Source of the DNA: Bacillus smithii
Lineage (GTDB): Bacteria; Bacillota; Bacilli; Bacillales; DSM-4216
Direction: 5' to 3'
NCBI RefSeq assembly: GCF_001050115.1
Contig: NZ_CP012024.1
Location: 972,001-1,036,000 of the forward strand
Length of the DNA stretch: 64,000 nucleotides
Position numbers and translations under genes: made by a program. The notes beneath the pieces are model-generated. The model was not told the origin of the DNA and made no database searches. It worked only from the letters and a program-made list of their open reading frames with translations. Of this stretch, positions 55,253 through 64,000 are shown piece by piece. The stretch's first letter is position 1. Every line of letters starts with the position of its first letter.

Positions 55253-55971
55253 ATCCTATTTTAGACATTCAACATCTATCCGTATGGTATGAAAAAAACA
55301 ACTTTGTTTTGGAGGATATCAATCTTTCTTTGAAGCAGGGGTATGTTTACGGATTGCTAGGAGTCAATGGCGCTGGAAAAACAACTTTGTTAAATACTTT
55401 AACCGGAATAAATCGTTCTTTTAGTGGCTTTTTTAAAATGGATGATATAAAAGTGGAGCCTGATGCAAAATTACATCAATGGCATGAATCTAAAAAAAAA
55501 CGATATTTTGCCGCTGATTATCCAATGCTGTTCACAGAGATGTCTGCTCGTGAATATGTTAAATTCGTTCATAAGCTTTATCAAAAAATATATAAAGAAG
55601 AAGAATTTCTTCAATTAGCTGAAGAGTTTCATTTTACGAAATATGTTAGCCGACGTATTTCTGAATTATCGCTTGGAAATCGACAAAAGGTTGTTCTAAT
55701 AACAGGTCTGTTGCTGAGAGTTCCTCTTTTTATTCTCGATGAACCACTTGTCGGTTTAGATGTAGAGTCCATAGAAGTATTTCATCAAAAAATGAAAAAG
55801 TATTGTAAGAATGGAGGAACTATTCTCTTTTCATCCCATCTTCTTGAAATCGTAAAGAGGTTTTGTGACTATGCAATTATTTTGCATAATAAGAAAATCC
55901 TTTCTGTAGTAAAAATAAATGAAAATTTAGATTTACATAAGGAATTTTTTGAGGTAATCCGAAATGACTGA
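55249..55971 (+). CDS. albC: AlbC, ABC transporter ATPase
   Basis: This 240-residue ATPase has Walker A LLGVNGAGKTTLLNTLTG, a signature variant ELSLGNRQKVVLITG and Walker B LFILDEPLVGLDVESIE. It starts at ATG 55249, overlapping albB by 4 nt. AlbC powers subtilosin export or self-protection with the membrane protein AlbD. It overlaps albD by 8 nt. Confidence 0.94.
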   Translation: MNPILDIQHLSVWYEKNNFVLEDINLSLKQGYVYGLLGVNGAGKTTLLNTLTGINRSFSGFFKMDDIKVEPDAKLHQWHESKKKRYFAADYPMLFTEMSAREYVKFVHKLYQKIYKEEEFLQLAEEFHFTKYVSRRISELSLGNRQKVVLITGLLLRVPLFILDEPLVGLDVESIEVFHQKMKKYCKNGGTILFSSHLLEIVKRFCDYAIILHNKKILSVVKINENLDLHKEFFEVIRND

Positions 55972-57244
55972 TTTCTTGCTCATCTTTCATTTATTCATTA
56001 AACAGTACTATGGAAAATATAAGAGAAAAGATTTCATCCAAACAATAATTGGTCTTGGCATTCTTGTTCTATTTGAAATTGGTTTAATCAAACAGGCGCA
56101 TTTAAACGAAAGTATTTTATTAAAAGGTTATATTGTGGGAGCTCTTCTTTTTATAAACGTATATATCACTTCTCTATCTGTAAATACGCAGTGGAAAGAA
56201 AAATTTATGGATGTCATTTGCATCATGCCTATTCGGCCACGTGTTTTTTGGACTTCGCAAATACTTTTTCTTTATATTGATATGTGTTTAAGAAGAACAT
56301 TGTTTTTCATTATACTCCCTATTGTTTTATTTGTTGACCACCATCTATCTGCAAACGATTTATTGGTTTGGTTATGCAAATTTTTGTTTTTAACCATATA
56401 TTCTATTGTGATTGGCATTGCATTAGGAAATTTGTTGAATAGAAAACAAACACTGTATATGTTCTCTCATATTGCAGCTCTGCTGCTTGTGTTTTGCTCC
56501 ATGTACCGTTTGCCAATATTGTATATATTGGTATGCATCATCCATATAGGCTGGGTGATCGTTGTAGATTTTCCAAAATTCTTGCAGGTTTCCAACCAGT
56601 CTGATAAAAATTCAAAATCACGACATATCGAATTTTCCTTTTATAAAAGGGAATGGAACAGATTTCTTTCATCTAAAGCAATGATTTTAAACTATGCCGT
56701 AATGGTTGCTTTTATTGTTTTCTTCTCCTATAACCTAATGAAATTAAAAATGGTTGGATCGGCTACGGTTTTTTTCATTGCTGTTGCATTATTGTTAACC
56801 TGTTCACCAATTGCATTGCTTTATTCGATTGAAAAACATAATAGAAAACTATTATTAGCATTGCCTATTAAGAAATGGTCACTATTTTGGCAGAAATATG
56901 CTTTCTACATAGGATTGCTGCTGACTGGATATGTTTCAATTATCTTAGTTTTTTCCATATTATTTAAAACACTTATTTCATTTTGGAGTATAGCTCAATG
57001 TGTAGAATTGCTTCTAGCGGGAGCATTTATCCGTCTAAAAGCAGATGAATATAGACCAAATTTCGATTGGGAGACAGAACAAAAATTATGGAGTGACTTT
57101 AAGAAATACCGGTCGTATTTTTATTGTTTCCCTCTGTTTTTGCCAGCAATAGTTGGAACTTTTTTTTCTCTAATATCCATCCCGATCCTGACGATATTCA
57201 TTTGGTATATGCTAAACAAGCAAGAAGGTGATTTTATTGGATAA
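55964..57244 (+). CDS. albD: AlbD, ABC transporter membrane protein
   Basis: This 426-residue hydrophobic protein has about 10-12 membrane helices (for example FIQTIIGLGILVLFEIGLI and MLFSHIAALLLVFCSMYRLP-like segments) and no ATPase motif. Length and position match AlbD, partner of AlbC. The last 107 codons exist as an exact second copy at 46590-46909. It overlaps albE at the stop. Confidence 0.9.
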   Translation: MTDFLLIFHLFIKQYYGKYKRKDFIQTIIGLGILVLFEIGLIKQAHLNESILLKGYIVGALLFINVYITSLSVNTQWKEKFMDVICIMPIRPRVFWTSQILFLYIDMCLRRTLFFIILPIVLFVDHHLSANDLLVWLCKFLFLTIYSIVIGIALGNLLNRKQTLYMFSHIAALLLVFCSMYRLPILYILVCIIHIGWVIVVDFPKFLQVSNQSDKNSKSRHIEFSFYKREWNRFLSSKAMILNYAVMVAFIVFFSYNLMKLKMVGSATVFFIAVALLLTCSPIALLYSIEKHNRKLLLALPIKKWSLFWQKYAFYIGLLLTGYVSIILVFSILFKTLISFWSIAQCVELLLAGAFIRLKADEYRPNFDWETEQKLWSDFKKYRSYFYCFPLFLPAIVGTFFSLISIPILTIFIWYMLNKQEGDFIG

Positions 57245-58454
57245 GATACAATTAGATAAAGAGTGGAAAATCAGTTTGTTTCCGACAAAAAAATTTTCAA
57301 CTGTGTCTATTGCAGTCTATTTCTATGATAAGCTTCAGGACTCAGTAAAGTTTGAAGAAAATACTCTATTTTTTTATTGGTTTAGTTCCTTGAAAAAGAA
57401 AATACTGGTTGAAAAGTTTGGTTTTGATGTTGCTGAACGATTTGTTTGCTCGACAAGCCTTTTTTTTAATAATCAGCTTAAAACATATGGAACAAGAATC
57501 ATTCATCCTAAGTATTCTGACTGTTATGATCAAGATTTAGAAAACATTGTTGATGAACTTGTTAATGTTTTGATTCATACGAAGGATTTAACAGAGGATT
57601 TAATGAGAAAAGCTAAGCAAGATCTAATTGCAAAAATCCAAAGACAATTTGCAAATCCGTTCGCATATTCTACGGCTCGTCTTTTGGAAACTGCCTTTCA
57701 AAATAAAAGGTACGGAACAGATGTTTTCGGTAACATAGATATTTATCAAAATCTTGATTTCTCTTTTTTGCGAAAAGCAGAGGAATATCTGGATTTTCTC
57801 CAACAACAAGACAAACATATTTTTATTTTGGGGAATCTCCGTTTAAATGGATCGACATTTCAAAAAGAAGACAGATTTCTTCATTCTAAACCAGTAATAG
57901 TCAATAGCAATTTTTACGAAACTGAGGTTCGAAAAGATTCTATCAACCAGACGATTATTACGTTAGGATTTTCTTGTGTCAATATAGAATGTTTTCAAGA
58001 TTATTTAAACATGCAATTAATTGACGGGATGCTTGGTAAATATGGTCATTCCAAATTATTTGAAAGATTAAGGAAAAAAAATATAGCACCTTATCATGTT
58101 ATAAGTCGTTACGATATGATGTGCAACGTCCTACTTGTCTCTGTCTGCGTACCTTGTAAATACGAAAAACAAACAGTAGATGAAATGATAGAAAATATAT
58201 TAAGATTTGAAATCGATTCTGCCTACTTAGAAAAGACAAAACAGTTTTTTAAGAATGAAGTCTTTTATTTGCTTGATACACCTGAAGGGACAGTGTCCTA
58301 TTTAAATATGATAAAAACATTCGCTGTTTCACTAGATGATATTGAACTAGAACTCTCAAAAATTACATGTGAAAGCTTATCCAATTTTTTTTGTGATAAT
58401 GTGGAATACATTGGTACACATGTTTTAAGGGGGAGTAAAATTGGGGAAATTTGA
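57228..58454 (+). CDS. albE: AlbE, M16-type peptidase homologue without zinc motif
   Basis: This protein of about 405 residues is similar in layout to AlbF and to M16 (pitrilysin-like) peptidases, but I see no H-x-x-E-H zinc motif, so it is likely the non-catalytic half of an AlbE-AlbF pair. The start is GTG 57228 or, with better spacing from AGAAGGTG, TTG 57237. It overlaps albD at the front and albF by 14 nt at the end. Confidence 0.88.
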   Translation: MILLDKIQLDKEWKISLFPTKKFSTVSIAVYFYDKLQDSVKFEENTLFFYWFSSLKKKILVEKFGFDVAERFVCSTSLFFNNQLKTYGTRIIHPKYSDCYDQDLENIVDELVNVLIHTKDLTEDLMRKAKQDLIAKIQRQFANPFAYSTARLLETAFQNKRYGTDVFGNIDIYQNLDFSFLRKAEEYLDFLQQQDKHIFILGNLRLNGSTFQKEDRFLHSKPVIVNSNFYETEVRKDSINQTIITLGFSCVNIECFQDYLNMQLIDGMLGKYGHSKLFERLRKKNIAPYHVISRYDMMCNVLLVSVCVPCKYEKQTVDEMIENILRFEIDSAYLEKTKQFFKNEVFYLLDTPEGTVSYLNMIKTFAVSLDDIELELSKITCESLSNFFCDNVEYIGTHVLRGSKIGEI

Positions 58455-59709
58455 TTTTTTTCATAAATTAGAGTCTATGACAGAAAAAGCGTTTTTAAGA
58501 AACAAATTGACTATCTATCGAATAAAATATCCGAATTCATATATGAGATTGGTTAACATTCAAGTGAACTTTGGAAGCAGAGATTATATGCTAAAATCGC
58601 AGAATAATATCCAATATTTACCTTATGGTACAGCCCATTTTCTTGAACATCTAATGTTTTGGAAAGGCAATCATAATGTGTATGAGGATTTCTTTAAAAG
58701 AAATGCAATTTTAAATGCATTTACCACATATACAGATACAAATTTCATGTTCAATACAAGGCCTGAGTTTGTTTCTGAAAATTTAGAGGAATTGTTTTCG
58801 ATTTTAAACCAGCACCAACTGAATGATGCAATAGTTGAGCAGGAAAAGCGAGTTATAAAGAATGAAATCGACACAGCCAAAATGGATCAATGGGTAGACA
58901 AACATTATAGAATGCTGCACTTATTGTGCAATGGATCCCCTGTAAGTATATACCCGGCGGGTAATCACAGTGATATAGATTCGCTGACAACGAAAGAATT
59001 AAAAACTGCTTATCAAACATTTTATCAACCGAAAAATATGAAATTATTTATAATAGGCGGAAGAGAAGAGTTAGATGATATAATTTCTCATAAACTTGAA
59101 AGCTATGAAAATAATCAGGAGCATTGCAGCTTAAGCAGACATTTGGAACCCCATTGCGACTTGCTTTCAAAGGATGTTTTTCAAAATTATAAAAGCAACA
59201 TAGGAATCTCGGGATTTATGATAGGAGTTCTACTGCCCCGTTCCAAAGACAATGAACTATTGTTAAAACAGAAGGTATACTGGGAAATTTTTTTGCGGGC
59301 TTTATTCCACATAGGTTCTCCCTTTATTCAGGAGCTGCAGAAATCTAACAAAATATTTCTTCAAAATCTAGCAATGCATACCCATTTTACTGAAGATGTA
59401 AGTTTTATAATATTGGATTTACAAGGCGAGAAGTCAGAAATATTGTTTGAAGCATGGAATGCTAATATTCTGAATGACAGGAAAAAGGTATCTCAATGGC
59501 TTTCCTATGGAAAAGAAGTTTTCTTAAATAACATTATTTATGAGAGTGATTATTTACGAAAGCTATTTGATTGGATTTCTGACTATGCGTACTATGATTG
59601 CTCTCTTTTAAAGGTATATCAAATCGTTGAAAACATGCGGGATGATGATTTTTTACGACTGATGCACTTTTTTATTGAAGCGAAAAAAGTTTATATCTCA
59701 TATACATAG
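58441..59709 (+). CDS. albF: AlbF, zinc peptidase (M16) for leader removal
   Basis: This 422-residue M16 peptidase has the inverted zinc motif in GTAHFLEHLMFWKGN (H-F-L-E-H, about residues 65-69) and the downstream Glu in KNEIDTAKMD. AlbF, with AlbE, is thought to remove the leader of subtilosin and aid cyclisation. The start is TTG 58441 with AAGGGGGAG upstream. Confidence 0.94.
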   Translation: MGKFDFFHKLESMTEKAFLRNKLTIYRIKYPNSYMRLVNIQVNFGSRDYMLKSQNNIQYLPYGTAHFLEHLMFWKGNHNVYEDFFKRNAILNAFTTYTDTNFMFNTRPEFVSENLEELFSILNQHQLNDAIVEQEKRVIKNEIDTAKMDQWVDKHYRMLHLLCNGSPVSIYPAGNHSDIDSLTTKELKTAYQTFYQPKNMKLFIIGGREELDDIISHKLESYENNQEHCSLSRHLEPHCDLLSKDVFQNYKSNIGISGFMIGVLLPRSKDNELLLKQKVYWEIFLRALFHIGSPFIQELQKSNKIFLQNLAMHTHFTEDVSFIILDLQGEKSEILFEAWNANILNDRKKVSQWLSYGKEVFLNNIIYESDYLRKLFDWISDYAYYDCSLLKVYQIVENMRDDDFLRLMHFFIEAKKVYISYT

Positions 59710-59721
59710 AGGTGGTAAAGT

Positions 59722-60459
59722 TTGAAAATAAAGAAAGAGACCCTTATAGTCATTGCGTCCCTGATGTTTTTGTATATGTTATTAGAATATATTGGATTAA
59801 TTCAACATGCGGTTAAAATGGTAGCTTTCTATTTTCAGTTTTTGAAGAATGATTATTTAATAATTTTATCACTAGCTTTATGCACTTCTATTGTACTTTT
59901 ACCTGCTTCTTTATATTTATATAGCCTTCAAAAGTCTATAAAAAAGATGACAGAATCTTTTCGAATCATTCAACAAGAGCATGAAAACTGCTGCCGTCCA
60001 CATGAACAATATTACTGTGAAAAATATTTTCTAGACTTGCAAAATTTACGCAGAAATTATAAAAATGTCAACCAAACCATCGCGATAGGAGCAATCTTAT
60101 ATCAAGTAGCAGTGTTCGGCTTTTTCATTAGCATTGTTAATCACATACAATTTGATGATCATTCATTTATGATTATTGGATCGATCCCATATATAAAATG
60201 GCTATTATTGTTTATTTTAATGATTATCCTTGCAACTCAATTTAGGACATACCTGATAAAAATGTTAAAAAAACAACGGAATATGCAAAAGATTTTAAGT
60301 TTAGCTTTCTTCATGATAAGTATATCCTGGTTAACTACGTTTCGACCCAGTGAAATTATATTTCTTATAGCCTTACTGCTCATTCAGCTAACTGGCAGCA
60401 TTTTGTTAAATAAATGGAGTCATTTCTATAGTAAGGGAAAGTCTTCATTAGTCCATTAG
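59722..60459 (+). CDS. albG: AlbG, membrane protein
   Basis: This 245-residue protein has about six membrane helices in two groups (residues 8-75 and 125-235) with a Cys/His-containing cytoplasmic loop between (ENCCRPHEQYYCEKYF). Length and place match AlbG, the last gene of the B. subtilis alb operon, of unknown exact role. The start is TTG 59722 with AGAGGTGG upstream. Confidence 0.88.
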   Translation: MKIKKETLIVIASLMFLYMLLEYIGLIQHAVKMVAFYFQFLKNDYLIILSLALCTSIVLLPASLYLYSLQKSIKKMTESFRIIQQEHENCCRPHEQYYCEKYFLDLQNLRRNYKNVNQTIAIGAILYQVAVFGFFISIVNHIQFDDHSFMIIGSIPYIKWLLLFILMIILATQFRTYLIKMLKKQRNMQKILSLAFFMISISWLTTFRPSEIIFLIALLLIQLTGSILLNKWSHFYSKGKSSLVH

Positions 60460-60823
60460 GACATATTTGACATTCGGCAATTGAAAATTAGAAATGGTAT
60501 ATATGAGTTGCTGAGTACACGTGTATTGAGCTTTAATGAGCCTTTCCCTGCAGGAACGCGTCTAAACGAACGAGTCCCCACCTCTGCCGAAACAGTCGAA
60601 ATAGTGTTGCTCATTTTCGTCTGTTTTTTTAAAATTTTTTCGGCAAATGAAATCACTTTTTTCTGTTGGTTTAAGCAAAAAATCTCTTTCTTGTAATCAA
60701 CGGTTCACTGTTAATTCTACCAATTGGGAAGCAACATGGCTCTTTTCTTATTTTGGACTTAACTCTACTTAAGAATGCTTAAGTTTACTTTTCTATTAAA
60801 ATTTGGAAATAAAAACCTATTGG
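60460..60823. other. Gap after the alb operon
   Basis: About 360 bases. No gene. I see no classical terminator for the alb operon, only weak repeats. Confidence 0.35.
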
Positions 60824-60862
60824 TTGACACAATCGCCATGTTGTATTTATAATGGTTACAAC
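60824..60862 (+). promoter_or_regulatory. Promoter with palindrome upstream of the Rrf2 gene
   Basis: TTGACA (60824-60829), an 18-bp spacer and TATAAT (60848-60853). The inverted repeat GTTGTA (60840-60845) and TACAAC (60857-60862) brackets the -10 box, as expected for an autoregulating Rrf2-type repressor. Confidence 0.7.
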
Positions 60863-60880
60863 GACGATGGAGGGACAATC

Positions 60881-61318
60881 ATGAAGAGAATCAGCAGCCG
60901 TTTTTCAGTGGCGGTGCACATCTTGTTGTTGGTGCATCGGTATCCTATGCTTACTTCTGAAGAAATTGCGGGCAGTGTGAATACAAATCCAGCTTTCATC
61001 CGAAAAATCCAATCGAAATTAAAAAAAGCGGGATTGATTGATGTGCGGCCCGGTGTGGGTGGCACTTATCTTTTAAAGGATGTCGATGACATTACGTTGC
61101 TGGATGTTTATCATGCTGTTGAGGTAGTAGAACAGAATGAACTGTTTCATTTTCACGAACATCCTAATCCGAATTGTGAAGTCGGAGCGCATGTGGAATC
61201 GGTTTTTCGTTCCCATGTAAGGAAAGCCCAATTAGCCATGGAAAAAGAACTGGCACGAACCACTTTAAAGGAATTAACGGAAGAACTGGGGAAAAAAATT
61301 AGCGCTGATTCATGCTAA
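60881..61318 (+). CDS. ywnA: Rrf2-family regulator (YwnA-like)
   Basis: This 145-residue protein starts at ATG 60881 (GGAGGGAC upstream). The N-terminal winged helix reads RFSVAVHILLLVHRYPMLTS with the recognition part NTNPAFIRKIQSKLKKAGL; no Cys triad for an iron-sulfur cluster is seen, so it is of the YwnA type. The downstream gene is like YwnB, the same pair as in B. subtilis. A palindrome over its own -10 box suggests autorepression, with the target likely including the reductase. Confidence 0.88.
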   Translation: MKRISSRFSVAVHILLLVHRYPMLTSEEIAGSVNTNPAFIRKIQSKLKKAGLIDVRPGVGGTYLLKDVDDITLLDVYHAVEVVEQNELFHFHEHPNPNCEVGAHVESVFRSHVRKAQLAMEKELARTTLKELTEELGKKISADSC

Positions 61319-61419
61319 TTTTTTTAATTAAGTTGTATCCAAATTGTTTACATCTAAAGTTTGACCTTCATCGTTGGAATAAAGAAAAACAAAAAAACGA
61401 CTTGAAAGGAGAAAATATA

Positions 61420-62058
61420 ATGAAAATTGGTATTATTGGGGCAGCTGGAAAAGCAGGGAACCTTATTTTGAAAGAAGCTTTAAATCGAGGCCATGATGTG
61501 ACAGCCATTGTTAGAAATGCATCGAAAGTGAAAGAAAATGTGAGCGTGATTGAAAAAGATCTTTTTGATCTTACTACAGAAGATTTGAAAGCATATGATG
61601 TCGTTGTCAATGCATTTGCTGCACCCATTGGACAAGAACATCTTTATATTGATGCAACCAACGCTTTGATTGAAGTTTTGAAAAACGCTCCGAATACAAG
61701 ATTAATAGTGATCGGCGGCGCAGGTAGCTTATATGTAGATGAAGAAAAAACCACTCCATTATACAAAACTCCTGATTTCCCGGACTTTATTTATCCTACT
61801 GCTGAAAACGCAGCGAAAAGTTTGGAAATTTTGCAGCAAACGGATTCTATTAAATGGACGTTTATCAGCCCGGCTGCTGAATTTGACTATGAAGGGAAAA
61901 GAACAGGCAGCTATCAAAAAGGAAAAGATCATTTGATTTTCAATTCCAAAGGAAAAAGTTATGTAAGTTATGCTGATTTTGCCATTGCGCTTGTAGATGA
62001 AATTGAAAATCCGCAACATATCAATGAAAGATTTACGGTAGTTTCGGAATCTGAATAA
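61420..62058 (+). CDS. ywnB: NAD(P)-binding SDR-like protein (YwnB-like)
   Basis: This 212-residue protein starts at ATG 61420 (GAAAGGAGA upstream; the frame from 61312 overlaps the regulator gene). It begins MKIGIIGAAGKAGNLILKEA with the dinucleotide-binding loop and has RLIVIGGAGSLYVDE. Such NmrA/BLVRB-like reductases act on small electrophiles or quinones. Regulated presumably by the Rrf2 protein encoded just upstream. Confidence 0.88.
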   Translation: MKIGIIGAAGKAGNLILKEALNRGHDVTAIVRNASKVKENVSVIEKDLFDLTTEDLKAYDVVVNAFAAPIGQEHLYIDATNALIEVLKNAPNTRLIVIGGAGSLYVDEEKTTPLYKTPDFPDFIYPTAENAAKSLEILQQTDSIKWTFISPAAEFDYEGKRTGSYQKGKDHLIFNSKGKSYVSYADFAIALVDEIENPQHINERFTVVSESE

Positions 62059-62629
62059 TCAGGGTTAATGTTTGCATTTGAAATAAGAAGTTTGGAAATA
62101 GACAATCGATCATCATTAAAGAGTCTGTCCCAACAAAGGACAGGCGCCTATTTGCATTTCTTCCCTCGATGCACATCAATCAAGCTCAGCACCAATTCTT
62201 CAAGAGAAGCATACAAATGCAAAAAATAGGTGGAAGAATGGGCAGACCACAAGCAAATGACAATGGACAGTGAATGAAAGCGGGAGAATGGCCGCAAATG
62301 GCGACTGGTGGTGCTATTACTGTTTTGTTTTTTAATCCCGATCAAGAAAGTCCGCTGTGATGATTCTTCATTGTCTTAAATAGGCTCCCCTATTCATTGC
62401 AAGTGCCCTTGTCATTCAGACCACTCCAATTCCGATCTCGATGATGTTGATTTGATCAAAAATTTGAAATAGGCGCTCTTTCGAAAAAGATTCATGACAA
62501 TTTCATACATGCGGACCATACGAATGTCGAAAAATAATAGCAACTGGTTTTCGTGAATGGGGGAACAGCAAAAAATTTGTCGTTTAATCTACCTGTTAGA
62601 AGGGTATAGAAAAAGGGGAGGTGTTGTTG
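62059..62629. other. Gap between ywnB and the opuC-like operon
   Basis: About 570 bases. A hairpin TCTGTCC/GGACAG (about 62124-62143) may serve as terminator for ywnB, but lacks a T run. The minus-strand frame at 62148-62345 is not supported. The region 62440-62610 should hold the promoter of the transporter operon. Confidence 0.4.
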
Positions 62630-63757
62630 TTGATTGAATTTAAGAATGTGACAAAGAAGTATGAGGACGGTTTTGTCGCCATTAAAAACCTTAACTTGAC
62701 CGTTCATGACCACGAATTGTTTGTGTTGATTGGTCCTAGCGGCAGCGGGAAAACGACGACGATGAAAATGATGAATCGTTTGATTGAGCCTACAAGCGGT
62801 GAGATTTTCATCAATGGCGAAAACATTGCAAAGAAAAATCCGGTGAAGCTGAGGAGAAATATTGGCTATGTCATTCAGCAAATCGGATTAATGCCGCATA
62901 TGACCATTCGCGAAAATGTAGCTCTCGTTCCAAAGCTAAAAAAATGGGACGAAAAACGCTACATGAAAAAAGTGGATGAATTAATTGAAATGGTTGGTTT
63001 AGATCCTAAGGAAGTGGGGGACCGTTATCCGGATGAATTATCGGGCGGGCAGCAACAAAGAATTGGTGTAATACGGGCATTGGCTGCCGATCCTGAAGTG
63101 ATTTTAATGGATGAACCGTTCAGCGCCCTCGATCCAATCAGTCGTGAACAATTGCAAGAGGAGCTGACCAGACTTCAGCAAGAATTAAAAAAAACGATTG
63201 TCTTTGTGACTCACGACATGGATGAAGCGATCAAAATCGGGGATCGCATCTGTCTCATGAAAGATGGAGAAATTGTTCAATTAGATCGGCCGGAGGTCAT
63301 TTTACGCCACCCTGCCAATGAATTTGTCCGCCAATTTATTGGAGAGGAACGTTTGCAAGATGCCTCTAATATACCTGATTTAGAAGAATTGATGATTCCG
63401 CCCATTACAGCTTATCCGACAAGAGGATTAGCGGAAGCGTTAAAATATATGCGCAACAAACGGGTAGACCATTTGGTGATAGTCGATCGATACAATCAAT
63501 ATTACGGCGTCGTGAATATTTGGGATATGAGAAAAGCTTATAAAGATGAACAATTGCATCTTATTGATATCGTTCAGAAGGACTTTCCTACTTTGAAAAC
63601 CAGCGATTCTCCAGAAAAAGCACTGCAAATGGTGAACGAATCCAAAACGGGATTTGTACCTGTTTTAGATGAAAAAAATAAAGTGAAAGGGATCATAAAT
63701 CGCTCAAGCATTGTCAGTTATGTTGTCAGTCAATTGGCGATGAATAAAGGAGAGTGA
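62630..63757 (+). CDS. opuCA: Osmoprotectant ABC transporter ATP-binding protein (OpuCA-like)
   Basis: This protein of about 375 residues has Walker A IGPSGSGKTTTMKMMNRLIE, signature LSGGQQQRIGVIRALAADPE and Walker B VILMDEPFSALDPISRE, then two CBS domains (about residues 250-375) that sense ionic strength. This is the OpuCA/ProV group for glycine betaine, carnitine or choline. The start is probably TTG 62630, 8 bases after GGGGAGG; in-frame alternatives lie 3, 6 and 9 bases upstream. A permease gene follows. Confidence 0.9.
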   Translation: MIEFKNVTKKYEDGFVAIKNLNLTVHDHELFVLIGPSGSGKTTTMKMMNRLIEPTSGEIFINGENIAKKNPVKLRRNIGYVIQQIGLMPHMTIRENVALVPKLKKWDEKRYMKKVDELIEMVGLDPKEVGDRYPDELSGGQQQRIGVIRALAADPEVILMDEPFSALDPISREQLQEELTRLQQELKKTIVFVTHDMDEAIKIGDRICLMKDGEIVQLDRPEVILRHPANEFVRQFIGEERLQDASNIPDLEELMIPPITAYPTRGLAEALKYMRNKRVDHLVIVDRYNQYYGVVNIWDMRKAYKDEQLHLIDIVQKDFPTLKTSDSPEKALQMVNESKTGFVPVLDEKNKVKGIINRSSIVSYVVSQLAMNKGE

Positions 63758-64000
63758 TTTGCATTAATAGTCTTTGGAAAGAAACAGCAGATGTATTTGT
63801 AAACAAATGGAATGACATTGGGAGACTGTTATTAGAGCACATGTATTTGTCGCTAGTGGCGATTGCGCTTGCCATTATCATTGCTGTCCCACTAGGGATC
63901 TATTTAACAAGGCATAAAAAGTTGGCCGATCCTATCATGGGCATCGCCTCGGCCATACAAACGATACCAAGTCTGGCTTTGTTAGTATTTTTAGTTCCCT
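63754..64000 (+). CDS. opuCB: Osmoprotectant ABC transporter permease (OpuCB-like), partial
   Basis: The frame overlaps the end of the ATPase gene and runs off the window. It reads HMYLSLVAIALAIIIAVPLG and IASAIQTIPSLALLVFLVP, the first two helices of the ProW/OpuCB permease family. The start codon is uncertain: GTG 63754 is in frame but close to AAAGGAG. About 82 residues are visible. Confidence 0.8.
   Translation, partial: MICINSLWKETADVFVNKWNDIGRLLLEHMYLSLVAIALAIIIAVPLGIYLTRHKKLADPIMGIASAIQTIPSLALLVFLVP

Noticed and set aside
62148-62345. 65-codon minus-strand frame, possibly a transposase tail
   Set aside because: No diagnostic motif and no terminal repeats; could not be supported.

Overview
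The window looks like a chromosome segment of a low-GC, endospore-forming Bacillaceae. The first 19 kb keeps the Bacillus subtilis gene order: spxH-yjbI-yjbJ-yjbK / yjbL-yjbM-ppnK-yjbO-prpE-fabI-cotO, then yjcZ-spoVIF-yjcF-yjcG-yjcH. Gene families such as the GkaP-type lactonase hint at a thermophilic relative (Aeribacillus, Parageobacillus or Caldibacillus type), but this is inference and the species cannot be fixed from the sequence alone.

Region 1 (0-11 kb) is a conserved housekeeping and stress block: XpaC/YaaN, the Spx adaptor SpxH with a truncated haemoglobin, a lytic transglycosylase, a CYTH protein, a small alarmone synthetase, NAD kinase, an RluD-type pseudouridine synthase, PrpE and FabI (with a FapR-like operator). 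Region 2 (11-17 kb) is an insertion between cotO and yjcZ. It holds decayed genes, a plasmid-type MerR/DUF3967 regulator, and a spoVA-like set (YhcN-type lipoprotein, SpoVAC, SpoVAE) without SpoVAD. Region 3 (17-22.5 kb) has yjcF-G-H, a small WYL-like gene under an apparent LexA-controlled promoter, a phosphotriesterase-like lactonase and butanediol dehydrogenase.

Region 4 (22.5-51.5 kb) is a mosaic accessory region. It contains an IS110-family element, a truncated integrase beside tRNA-Val, a peroxidase with a PerR-like box, and two IDEAL-domain paralogues in duplicated surroundings. It also carries an organosulfur cluster (FMN reductase, SfnG-type monooxygenase, SsuB-A-C-type transporter, and an HpaB-type monooxygenase broken by one in-frame stop), an internally deleted IS4-like element, spore-coat and cupin genes, an amino-acid permease, broken psiE, a 320-bp exact copy of the end of albD, and mqo. 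A 3' half of tRNA-Val lies at 51.2 kb in the opposite orientation to the intact gene, so integration followed by inversion is plausible.

Region 5 (51.5-60.5 kb) is the most notable part: a complete subtilosin A-like sactipeptide locus, sboA plus albABCDEFG. A second IS110-family element sits between the precursor gene and the sactisynthase gene. SboA would be cross-linked by AlbA, matured by the AlbE/AlbF peptidase pair, and exported or resisted through AlbB/C/D/G. Comparing the two IS110 copies reveals conserved, covarying RNA-like hairpins in their 3' non-coding ends, which are candidate bridge RNAs.

Region 6 (60.5-64 kb) has a YwnA/YwnB-like regulator and reductase pair and the start of an OpuC-like osmoprotectant ABC transporter that runs off the window.
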